Of a DNA stretch of 64,000 bases, positions 40,721 to 52,236 are shown in pieces (within the stretch, counting starts at the first letter, position 1; every line of letters begins with the position of its first letter). The stretch covers positions 16,260,164 to 16,324,163 of the forward strand of contig CM055100.1 of the NCBI GenBank assembly GCA_029204225.1. The letters run 5' to 3'. The stretch is from Diphasiastrum complanatum (Eukaryota; Streptophyta; Lycopodiopsida; Lycopodiales; Lycopodiaceae). A program made the position numbers and the translations under genes. The notes below the pieces were generated by a model. The model did not search any database. It worked only from the letters and a program-made list of their open reading frames with translations, and had not been told where the DNA came from.

Positions 40721-42690
40721 ACCATTGATACTATGCTAGAAAAAATGACAATGGGTGGAATTACTGATCTTCTCCAAAAAAAAAAAATTGCCCTCAAATT
40801 TACCATTTGATCTCTCATTTTGATTAGCTAAATAAATTGTGATATAAGTTTCATGAGACAATGAGTAGTGGAGTTGTCCCTAAAAGTTGGATAAGAGTGG
40901 TGATGTGTTCACAAAGATGCAGGCTTGAGTCACAACTACTATGAAAAATGGACACCTAGGAGCCTTGTTCTTCAATACTTGGCTTTGTGTGTGTGTGTGT
41001 GTGTGTGTGGGTGTGGTGGGGGGAGGTGATATCGTGCTTTCGAGGCCTTGAAACGACATATTATAGTTGGTCAACTTGATGGTTAGTAGATTTACATATT
41101 GATTAATACTTGAACAACATATAAATATACAATCAATGGAATCATTTATTGGCTTCTATAATGAGATCAAGTCAGACTTTTATGGGAAACTAGTTTTTAT
41201 AGAACATTTAACAATTTCTTTTAGTGTCAAACTAGCACGTTCCCAATGGAGAAGGCCATGTTTACAATATATCTGTTCCTAATATTAGACACAAAATGTT
41301 GACTTGAAAAATTGCATACATCTACCTTCTTTTTTCCAATAACCTATGTGTGACCAATTATAAAATTCAAGGATGACAATCAAACATGAATCTCTCCCAC
41401 TTGTATTAAGAACTATTTGCCAAGTGATGCACAGTGATCTAGAACACAAGTATTTTATACAAGTCATGAGATCCTCCTTATTGTTTATAGAAATATAAGC
41501 CCACTTTTGATACTTACGTGGTGGCCATGTTCCATGAGAAGCTGCATCTATCATATAAACAAATTGCAAGCCCTGTCATTAGTGAGATCAAGTTTCGAAA
41601 TTTTGGAAAAAAGATCTTTTGAAGTTTAATAAACATCATAAGGAACTTTTCATGGCCATGTAAAGTTTTTCAATTTATATAGAAAATTCCTTTACCCCAT
41701 GTATTAATCTTTGTCATATAAGTTTGCAATGAGTCAACAACCTACATCCATGGACGATATATATACGAATACCAAAAAAAGAAAAAGTGAACAAGCTACG
41801 ACATGGAACCAAATTTGAGTAGAAGGCATAAGCATTATTGCACCAACGAAGTATTGAAGTTGAGACATTGAGATGCATCTAGAATCTACACATTGTGATT
41901 CTCGATTTAAATATAATCTAGTTTAGAAAGATATTTTTGGCTAGTATCCTCTACTCCACCTCTAGTCAAGCTAAAATATTCTACTCTCAGATGATGATTT
42001 TATGTAAGGCTAGAATGATCACTCTAATAAAAAAATTTCTTTAGAATATTTTGTTGAATAATGTAAAATCAACTGATCATATATAGCTAATCAAACACAT
42101 ATACATTTTTAATCTATTTATGTCAAGTCTTATATTACTTTTTTAGATTTTTGAGACCAAATTATATCAATACCAAAATCTTGTTAGAAGAATCAAACCA
42201 AATATATAAAAATAAAATAAAATAAAGCTCATTATGGTGGACACAATGTGCTAATGTGAAAATTTAATATGAATGAAGCATTTTCATATCAATCAATTAT
42301 TATCAAGTAGTTGATATTCACATAAAAATGTCTTGGTGCTTTATAGATAATCTGCCATGTATCAAACGTTGACTTTTTAGAGTCCAAGCTACCTTGAAGA
42401 TTTGGTTTTTAATTAGTCCACTATGGAAAAATGTCAATGAAGTATTTGGTGTCAAGCTATTCATGAAATATGAACTATTAATGAAAGAACCAAAATTATT
42501 TCTTTTTTCAAAATAACAGTAGAATCTTCACTTACACTTTCTATCAACAATAAATTAATGCTTATGTCTTACAAAATTCAAAAGGGAAGAGATTAAACAA
42601 GCATATTAACTAAAGTCATTAATAAAAGTAACACATATCTTTGCACCTCCACTGCTTAATGTGCTAGCAAAATGTACATCTAAATGTATG
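40721..42690. other. Mostly unassigned, with a short (TG)n
   Basis: (TG)n at 40986-41010. A 94-codon minus frame at 41285-41569 may be part of the copia remnant just to the right but shows no motif. The remainder is A+T-rich and without features. Confidence 0.4.
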
Positions 42691-42990
42691 AGTTGAAGAG
42701 GCATGCTAGATCTTGCATACGACAGTCTATGTGACTTTGACAATGCATATGATTGTCAAACTTTATTGATGCTAGAAAAGGATTTTGGAAGACGAAGCAC
42801 AACTTCTCTTTTTGGCATCTCCTCCAATGTCTTTCAATTAGGATGCCCCAACCTCTTGTGTCATATATCTTGTGTTGTCATTTGCTCCTTTGCCAAAAAA
42901 ACTCCCTTGATTAGCACCTCTTGTGTCATATATCCCATGTTGTCATTTGCTCCTTTGCCCAAAAAAAGAAACTCCCTTGATAAACAATAG
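42691..42990 (-). pseudogene. Ty1/copia gag-pre-integrase remnant with tandem duplication
   Basis: The minus strand reads HKRLGHPN, LPKSFSSINKV and ALSKSHRL, then LIHLDVHFAST: the integrase zinc-binding region. A direct duplication of about 60 bp (CTCTTGTGTCATATAT ... GCTCCTTTGCC) lies at about 42855-42985, just ahead of it. Confidence 0.7.
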
Positions 42991-43889
42991 CACAAGCTTC
43001 AAATTTGTAGTCATTTGTAGAGGCGAGCCTATCACTGCCTATCACTGATTGCTCTTTGATCTTGGACATGTTCTAATGCACTTAGCACTTATTTAACTCT
43101 AAAAAATATTAAAGTGAAATGAAATCACACAAATTTAGAACCCTCCAATATTATCTTTAGATGAAACTAGTTTATTAGCAGTTAGTTTTTGTTAAAGCTC
43201 GATCAACACATGGTCTTCTCTTAGGTTCATGTTAGAATGAACCTAAGATATGAAAAAAGCATTGAAGACACTCTTGCATAAAATTGAACCTTTCCATCAA
43301 GAGCTCCATTTTCATAAATCGTTCCAAGAAAAATATCCATCGACTATGGACAATGTCTGTATTGATAATATCAATCAATGAGAGACTGTGAGAACCACAA
43401 TACTAATAGTCTAGGATTGACTACGAATAGGCAAATGATGAAAGTAGATGATGTACCTACAATGGCCACTCATCTACTAAATGCATAATGAGATTAAACA
43501 CATTGCCTTGATTGAACTTTTCTTGATGCCTCAAAGGGCGCTAGCGGTATCTCCTTGGATGAAATTTAACTTCATAAGAAACTTAAACAATAATAACATA
43601 CACATTAGTTAGAAGATCTTAAATCATCTCTCTAAAAAGGAATGTGATTTGAATCAATCATACCTCACTAAACCACACATTTTGTAGATTGCATTCTTGA
43701 GCTCTCCTGTCAGAAACCCTCTCAGCACCAAGGGAAGCACAAACTACATACACAAAAACCATGTGGTCATTGAGATACATATACGTCTATTGAAATAAGA
43801 CATGCTATAAATTGTAATATTCATGAGGTCTAGACAATGTCAAAAAACATGTCAACTTGTAAAATGTTTTGCTAGTCATGACACTTTAG

Positions 43890-45500
43890 TCCACTTACTT
43901 GTTGTCTCATGTGAAGGCACCCTTTAGGCATCGCATGTGTCTTGTTGGAGTTCAAAATGAGGCTATTGCCTTCTTTACAATCGTATCTTCCCTCCTAAAG
44001 AATATCCATAGAGCCTTTAGGAGGACAATTCTATTCCCAATCATTTCCTTCAAGTTGTCTCATCATGCATCATTTTTATCTTTGGCACTAGTCAAGTGCT
44101 CCTAGATTATGCTCCCTACATTCTTGAATATGTGCATTGGGTCCAAAAGATGGTATATCAACAATTCTCCCCAATACGAAAGTTTATGAAATATTGATAA
44201 CCTCTTCATACCAGGAGGAAGGCACATTCAAGATTAAGATACACATGTTTAATCGAGATTATGTTAGAACAGGGAGAGTAAAAATGACAATCGGCCAAAA
44301 TATGTGATGTACCGTCATGGTATGGGGATCAAATACTCGCCAAAGATGGGACATGCATTGTAGCCATTAGTTTGGAGCCCTACATTGAAACAAAAAACAA
44401 CCGACTTAATTGTGACTGTAATGTTTGAATAGAAAAAAAAATTTGTGAATACACATGAGATTTAATATTAAAAACTAATAGAAACAATATCTTTCTAGAA
44501 CACTCTCCACATCCAGGAAAGTCATGCATCATCCACATCAAAATCTCCTTCACCACAAAATCTCTTTGTCTGTGTGGTCTTGAAATATCAGTCACTTGAA
44601 CTCCTTGCCACAAAATCTTTGACTCATCTATCAAGGGAGCCATATACAAGTCCATATATTTTGCCTTGTATTTTCACGAAATAAGAAGGGCAAGCATTAG
44701 GTTCCCCTTCTTGATAGTCAACCAAGGAGGAATATTGTGATTCACAAGGACAACTAGCCAAGTGGACCATGATGTGGAGCACAATCCAAATGGATTCACA
44801 CCATCCATCACCAACCCCAAATGCAAATGTCGAGGCTCATCCATGAACTCACGCCAGGTCGGATCCACATGCTTCCATGCTGACAATCAGTAGGTATCCT
44901 CATAGTATCACTGGAGGAATGATTGCTCAAATGCCATGTCATAAGTTCTGCTATGGACTTGCACTTGAACATATGACGTATCTTGGATATGATAGAAAAA
45001 TGCCTTACCACTTTGGCAGATATGGTATCTCCCTATAGATCTTGTCTATAACAATGCTCCCCACAACATGGACATGTGCTTGCCTCCTCAAACTTGTCTC
45101 AATATAGAATGCAATTGTTGGGACATGCATGAGTACTTTTGTAATCCATGTCAACACATTTTCTTGGCTTTTTGTCGAGATGCAGCCATGGTGTTCTTTG
45201 GAGTTTTTTTCTTGAGAAAATCACAAAATATTCTTGTAATTAGTTATAGTTTCACAAAACACATGGAATACAAAATAACTCACCTAAATAACTCTGTGAC
45301 ACTCGCATCCACCTGTACTTAGTTTGCAAGTTTAGAAGTAATAGGCAAGCTCGCAACTTTGACATTTGTGCACCCTTGTACAAAGGAGTGGATGCGAAAC
45401 CGCAAACCATCTCTTCTTCCCTCGTCAATGTAGATTCAGGTAGGTTTGTCAAGAATGCATCCATCATGTCATCCATGCCGCCTTCATGATCATGCATTGG
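43890..45500 (-). pseudogene. CACTA (En/Spm-type) TNP2 transposase remnant
   Basis: Minus-strand fragments in order: an N-terminal piece (YKGAQMSKLRACLLLLNL, near 45390), RHFSIISKIRHMFKCKSIAE and LMTWHLSNH (45010-44920), LGLVMDGVNPFG (about 44820), NHNIPPWLTIKKGNLMLALL (about 44740), MDLYMAPLIDE (44650), ILMWMMHDFPGCGECS (about 44540), and LDPMHIFKNVGS (about 44140). This is the TNP2 transposase order. Several frameshifts. No CACTA terminal repeats were located, so element limits are unknown. 45501-46663 shows nothing further apart from an AACCCTAACCCTAG telobox-like word near 46090. Confidence 0.85.
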
Positions 45501-46658
45501 ACTCGTGTATCACCTTTCCCCAATCTTTCTTTGAAGCCCATCCCGACCTTTTTTTTTTTTTCAGTTTTTACATATCTTCGTAAGGATTGACGCTTATGAC
45601 GAATATGCGTACACATATTCGTCGATGCCCACACCCCCCAAATCTATTTGATTGAGGAAACTCACTATTCAAAAGCGCAAGTATCTTATTCTTGTCATCT
45701 TGGTTTTGTTGCTCCCAAGGAGTGAATAAGTTATGCCCAAAATATTTGAGAGCAAGGTCGTGCATCCTATTGCAGATGGCATATCCTCGTGCCATGTGTC
45801 TCATTGAGACATATCTTTGTGCAAGTCTGCATGTACAGATGGAGACAATGGTGGTGCTTGTGCGCTTCCATGTCTAAATCTTGTTGATTGCATGGTAATG
45901 CCAATTGAATTCTTCGATGGTCATGTGAATGTGAGTCGCCATTGTATAAAGCAAGTGCAACAACGGTCAAGAACAATTAAAAAATCCTCACTAATCATGA
46001 GGATTGCCAAAAACATATAAGATAAATGTGTAATAACGAGCAATATTAATACTGTAAACATTGTTGGAGGGTTTGCGGATCTCAAGGCAACCCTAACCCT
46101 AGTTAATAAGTGAGAGGGATTTGGCACCCTGCGTGTGTAAGTCCAACCCGATGATCACATAGTTATTTGATTAGTTACAAGTCAATAAAAGGACTTTAGG
46201 AAAATTTAGTGAAAATTTGAACAGAGCTTCGTAGGTCTTCTCTCTCTATTAGGGGTTCAAGTTTATTTGTACATTTTACATTCAGTATGTTGTAGCGTGA
46301 TAGCGTGATTGTGTGTGTTCTTCTTCTGCCTTCTTGTGGTGAATGCTTATGGTGAATGTTTGATGTTGCAAATCTGATTGTTGACAGTTTTGCTATGTAT
46401 TCCAAGCTCCCATAGTGAGAAGATAGATTATTTTTGTAGCTCATTGGATATCTCGAGTTTCTACTCTCCACGTACATTGATCTCTCATGTTAATCTAGTT
46501 CCATTCATATTGCTACAATTTTACACGCATTGTCGCAAAGTCTGCAGAAATACTCTATTATCGAAGATAAGCAAGAAAGTGTGTTGTATTGTTGTGTCAT
46601 ACATGTAGTATGAAGGTTTGTCGCTGTTGAGAGTGGCAACCCTGCCTTCACCTGCATA

Positions 46659-47364
<706 letters not shown>

Positions 47365-47432
<68 letters not shown>
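47365..47432. repeat. (AG)n microsatellite, ~68 bp
   Basis: Perfect tract after GAGAGAGAAT. Confidence 0.98.
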
Positions 47433-47436
<4 letters not shown>

Positions 47437-48345
47437 CCTAGAATTGAGAAAGTCAAATGAGTACAAATGGTGTCCTTTTATTTTTCGGAAAGTCTTTGTC
47501 TCATTCATCCTATTGAACATGATGACCAAAAAAATAGAAATGACTTGAAGACCCATTTTTTTTTTTTAATTTATTAATTTTTTTTAAAAAGTATCCAAAT
47601 TTAAAATGCTTCAAATAAATATATTGTAATGATAAAAAAAATGTTGTATTTTGCAAGAAAATAATTTAAGCTACAAAAATTTGGTCAATAGATTTTTATA
47701 AATAACTTAAAATTAGCTTATATTAAATAATAATACTATTTAAAATAAAATCATTAGATACACGACCACTAAAATACTTAAAAAATATTTTTTACTTACT
47801 AAAAACAAAAGTTATAGTTTTTTTTTTTTTTTTTGGAATTTTAAAAGTTTTCTAAATTACAATTCTTGTATCGAAAAAAATATTTTTTAAATTATATTAA
47901 AAATTTGAATAAATATTTGTTAAGATTTTAAAATTTTGAAAATCTTTACTTACATCCACGTAAGTTTATTAAATATGTAAACATCAAATAAACGCAAATA
48001 AAATTACTTTACAATAATCGAGATTAAATTATTTGTGATAATATTTAAATCATCCTGAAAAAAATCTAAATTTTTGTTTCATTTCTTATAATTTTTAACA
48101 ATATTTGTTTTACAAAAAATATTATTAAAACACATCTAAAATTAAAATATTGTAAACTTGACAAATCATTACAATTTTAATTTTTGATAATCATTATCAA
48201 TGTTAAAATTTTTAAAATATTTCAAATTTTAAATTTTAAATCTTTAAAAAATAGATTTAAAAATATTAAATCAATAAAAAAAATTCAAAACACAATACAT
48301 CAAAAAATATAAACACAATTATTTTTTAAAACAAAAGAGAATTTT
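47433..48345. other. Extremely A+T-rich flank of the methyltransferase locus
   Basis: Almost only A/T from about 47540 to 48345; this is downstream of the methyltransferase-like gene and could be its 3' region or a decayed transposon arm. No terminal repeats located. Confidence 0.4.
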
Positions 48346-50590
48346 TTATTCCCAAAAATCATCGATGTCATTTACATCCTTTTCTTTTGTTTTTTCTTGA
48401 GTAGCCACTGTACTATCAAGTGTCACCTCCTCTACAATTTTCTCGACCACAGTTACTACATTGTAATCTTGAACCAAGACATCAGCAAATTTTCCTGTGT
48501 TGTCCACTTTTTCGCTAGCAGGAGGTTGAGGTTCCTTGGACAAGGGAATTATTGTATCCTCGCTGTCCAAACTCTTTTTCACCTAAGATAATTCATCTGA
48601 CAAAATTGAAAGAGATTTCATTTTCATTTTTACAAAATCAGCTAAATTAGTATCTAAATCTACTACAGCAACATGTCTGCCTTTGTGAACAGCACATGCG
48701 CTCGTAGTGCCGCTACCGCTAAATAAATTTAAAACCCAATCAACTGGGTGAGAAAAAATATCAATTAAATGATTAATTAATTATTGTGGCTTTTGATAGA
48801 GACAAACCACGGAACCCGTCATTGAATTTTTTCATTTCTTTGTCACAGCTGGATACTGGAACAAGTTTCCAAAACTTGTCAGTTCGGAAGTGTTATAATA
48901 CAGCATCGAACGTTTGCCATCCAAAGAATAATAACTGATGGTTATGTATTCTATTTCATTGCAAAGTCGAGCTCCTCCGGAGTTCCTGACATTGGGTTTG
49001 TATCTGACATGGAACATTACAAGTAAAATCAATCTAAAATTTTAATTTTACAATAAAAAACTTAAAATAAAATTACAAATTAAAATGCGAATTGATAATT
49101 CAGGAACTTAAGAGCTTACCACACAGCATTCTCAATTCCCGTATTACAGAAAGTTAGTAGAGCTTTCTGTACTGATGCTGACTGCCAAGAAGAATTAAAA
49201 ATAACAACTCTCCAAATTGGAGAAGTTGTGACTTCAAGAAAGTCCTGCATAAAACTATGGATTTCAGTGAATTTGAAAGGAGTATCATCATTTAATGATT
49301 TTTTCATCTGAAATTCATATGGTATATCGGCGATGCAGAGTGTATAAGGCCTTTTTCTTAAAAAATTTGAAATTTCTCTGCAATCGCCCTCCTCAACAGA
49401 GTAAAAGCATGGTTGATCATCGACACTTTTGGGAAGGTAGGTCTGTAATGGATCCTCCTCTGCAATGGTCTCACCCCGTGCTAATCTCTCCCTATCCCTT
49501 TTTTCTGCTTTTGCCTTCAGAATATGTCTCTTGAATTGTTCTGGAAGGACTTTGTTTTTTTTGTCTTTGGGAGACTGAAAAGGAAAAGCTATGCTTAGCA
49601 TGGGAGAAAAAATATAAAATAGAATAGGAGACTTAACTTATCAAAAAATAATAATTAAATAAATAAAAAGCTATGCTTAGCATAGGAGACTGAATATAGA
49701 AAAGAAACAATTAATAAGCACCTATGCTAAGCATGGGTGAAATAAATACCATGTCTCTACACAAAATAAAAAATGGACTCAGGTCTTCATTTTGGCTGCT
49801 CAGAGGATAAAGCCTCTGGCACTCATCGAAATCTTGACAATTTAACCTTGTCACAAGGGCTTCTTGAACTTACATAAATAATTTGTGACTGCATTTAAAA
49901 AATATAATTGTTAAAAATCCAACCAAATTATGAAAATCATTTTATTAAAAAAGGTTACATGAAAATATTTAATGATTATTGCTTTTTAAATTCTTTTTCC
50001 ATTTCTGCCAAGGAAAGTTGACCATCGGCAACTCTTGAAATAACACTTATTATTAGCTTTGAAGAGCTAATTTCTTGTATATTCTTCCACTCTGATATTT
50101 ACATTTCAGTAGAGATTGGCCTCAAAGTTTGAGTGCTCACAATTTTTTTTTTGGACTTTGAGACACCCTAAGCAGGTTGGCCTTTTATTTGAAAAGCTTC
50201 CCACTTATCAAAAATTTGATCAACAAGGGCCCACACCTGAAATAAAAAAAAATTTAATTGATAAAAAATTTAACCAATAATAAAATTGAGCTCAAAATTT
50301 TAGTCGATAAAAACAAGTTAAAAAGATTATAACATATATTATAACCAGAGTATTTCATGACGAGCATAGCCAAACAAATTACCTGGCCATTGCGAAAAAC
50401 AAGTTGAAAAAAATTATCGTATTTAGTAAGGCTATGCGTAGGATTTTTCGAATCAAAAGCCAGGCCTGTCTCTTGAGCACATAGTGCTTTCAGCTCAAGT
50501 TGATTCACATCTCCTGCTTTGGAAACTCTCATGTATTCTTTGTGAAAAAAATGAATTCTTTGTATCACGATCATCTTCATCCGATAGCCC
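48346..50590 (-). pseudogene. Beta-class DNA methyltransferase-like gene, multi-exon, degenerate
   Basis: Exons inferred on the minus strand: A ?-50382, B 50236-49959, C 49888-49750, D 49574-49120, E 49003-48346. Phases agree at every junction (0, 2/1, 0, 2/1). Exon D has GDCREISNFL then LCIADIPYEF, a DPPY-type motif IV. Exon E has YQKPQ (motif X) and VLNLFSGSGTTSACA with VVDLD (motifs I and II). The order IV-X-I is that of beta-class amino-methyltransferases, which make N4-methylcytosine or N6-methyladenine. Exons A-B form an N-terminal region of unknown fold (KYDNFFQLVFRNG, VWALVDQIFDKWE). The tail is acidic, ending DDFWE. In-frame stops: three in B, one in C, three in E, plus TGA at the D/E junction where Trp is expected. 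No frameshifts seen. Exon A's start is uncertain. Confidence 0.78.
49588..49737. repeat. Three intronic copies of the 17-bp palindrome
   Basis: 49588-49604, 49670-49686 and 49721-49737, all inside the exon C-D intron (49575-49749). Centres are 82 and 51 bp apart. Consensus CCTATGCTNAGCATAGG with one or two mismatches each. Confidence 0.9.
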
Positions 50591-50602
50591 TGATCAATAT
50601 TC

Positions 50603-50983
50603 CCTATGCTGAGCACAGGTTGTGCTCGGGTCCATAGTAATATCCTATGCTCAGCATAGGATTCCGGCTTAGCATATCTTATGCTTAGCATAGGATTCCT
50701 CTTCCAACCTATGCTTAGCATAGGTTAGCAAGCAAATAGTGAAGACATCCTATGCTCAGCATAGGTTGGACAAGAGCACGCGAGTAGCGACCTATGCTGA
50801 GCATAGGATGTCTTCGCAATTTGCTTGCTAACCTATGTTGAGCATAGGTTGGAACAGAACCAGAGATGAAAGCTATGCTCAACATAGGTCGAAAGGAGGT
50901 TAGAATTGAAGAATCCCGCCTCCGTCCTATGCTAAGCATAAGTTGTTAGTAAGGACTCGACCACAACCTATGCTTAGCATAGG
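50603..50983. promoter_or_regulatory. Array of ten 17-bp palindromes between divergent genes
   Basis: Starts at 50603, 50644, 50678, 50708, 50749, 50791, 50832, 50872, 50926 and 50967. Consensus CCTATGCTNAGCATAGG; the centre is T, C, G or A in different copies, so the two half-sites are conserved and the middle base is not. Centre-to-centre distances: 41, 34, 30, 41, 42, 41, 40, 54, 41. A partial copy (GGCTTAGCATA) lies at about 50666. The array sits between the start of the methyltransferase-like gene (-) and the plus-strand gene at 51211, where a shared control region would be. Symmetric half-sites suggest binding by a dimer; that is inference. Confidence 0.9.
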
Positions 50984-51210
50984 TCGCTACTCTTATTTTC
51001 TTGTTTTACAATGCTTTGTCTCAGAAAAGTGGTCCTTTTGAGATTTTTAGTAAGAAAATATGTTGAATTTGTAGTTTTGTTTTTTAGATTTTATTCACAA
51101 AAATGGTTTGTTTTATTAAAGTTTTCAGCATTTTCATTAAGATAGCGTGTTAAATTTTCCTAAAAAGTCTTTTTTTTGCAGATTTTGAATTGTCTTTGAT
51201 AATTTTCGAA

Positions 51211-52236
51211 ATGTCGAGGATTTCTTTTCAAGTTTCGGGAAAACTTCAAGATATTCCGTTAAAAGATAAGAAAAAATTCATGTACTATTTCACCAAAGGG
51301 GTCAACAACACAAGGCTTTCGGAGCTTTTTATTCATTTAGCTGAGAAGCCTGGCAGAGGAGACTTGCAATTCAAAGTTCAAGGAAGATTGCTTGCTGATC
51401 AACCAGATGAGGATCAAGAAGAAGGTTTTGTGAATATAGTTGTAAAGGAGACGGATAAGTCTCGTTCTATTTTCATTCTGAACGAGACTATGATAAAGAT
51501 CCGACTTTGTCAGGACGAGGCCATCAAAGCCTATTTTGATAAAGCTCTAGTTACTTTGGTGAGTAGTTATAAAATATATTTTTAATTATGTTTGTTTCAT
51601 GCTTAGCATAGTTGTTATTAGATATAAAATTATTTAAACTTTTAGATTTAAGCTTTTAGTTGTTATATTTTAAACTTGATTTTTGTTTCTGTCCAGAGCA
51701 TGAAGCAATTCTTAAAAATGGTTTTAGCTGCTATTGCTGAGGGAAAAGATCCGGTCTATTCATTACGGAGTTCAAAAGGTGTATCTATTGGACCTCGCAA
51801 GCCCGCTTCTACCACTGCTCAGGTCACAAAGCCAACCTCTAAAAATGTTGAGGATGAAATCGTAGCCGTCCCTCATTCCAAAAAAAAAGATCTCATACTA
51901 TTTCTGAGACTTCGCCCACTAGACCTAATTTACGCCCAAAGACCATGGCTACACATTGCCATAAGTCCATCCCTTCTGCTGAAAGCAAAAAAGCCGCCAC
52001 CAAACCATCTTTGTTGCTACCTGGTGCATCCATCCGTCCATTACAAGACAGCTCCGAACTTGCCAAATTAAGAGAGGATATCCATAAAACAAAAAAAATC
52101 CCATCGAACGCCAATTCACGAGATGCCAAAGACCTTCAAGAACTATACCTTGGACGACATGGTAATCATGATGCCACAAGCACAAAGAGAACCTGATCAA
52201 AATCAGGAACCAGTGGAACGAGTCTTCGAAGGACCT
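51211..52236 (+). pseudogene. Spliced gene of unknown function, divergent partner of the methyltransferase
   Basis: Exon 1 runs from ATG 51211 to 51558 (116 codons, TTG|GTGAGT); exon 2 starts at 51697 (TCCAG|AGC), phase 0. An acceptor TTTTTTTGCAG just before 51181 suggests a further intron in the 5' UTR. Exon 1 encodes a compact mixed-charge domain (KDKKKFMYYFTKGVNN, QDEAIKAYFDKALVTL). Exon 2 starts with a helix (MKQFLKMVLAAIAEGK), then a Ser/Pro/Lys-rich linker. In a run of nine A near 51880-51888 the coding sense moves to the next frame (SETSPTRPNLRPKT, KKAATKPSLLLPG) and shifts again near 52090 (KTFKNYTLDDMVIMMPQ), so it carries at least two frameshifts. It is cut off near 52236 by copia C1. 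The intron holds a palindrome copy (51596-51612). Family not recognised. Confidence 0.55.
51596..51612. repeat. Intronic palindrome copy in the plus-strand gene
   Basis: Core ATGCTTAGCATAG matches the array consensus; outer bases diverge. Confidence 0.75.

Noticed and set aside
48346-50236. Stop-codon reassignment or U-to-C RNA editing rescuing the methyltransferase gene
   Set aside because: All three stops occur, the neighbouring gene has frameshifts, and nuclear transcripts of plants are not known to be edited this way; simple decay explains it better.
50603-50983. CRISPR array
   Set aside because: The repeats are short full palindromes with a variable centre, spacers are partly reused in inverted pairs, intervals vary (30-54 bp), and there are no cas genes in an intron-containing plant context.
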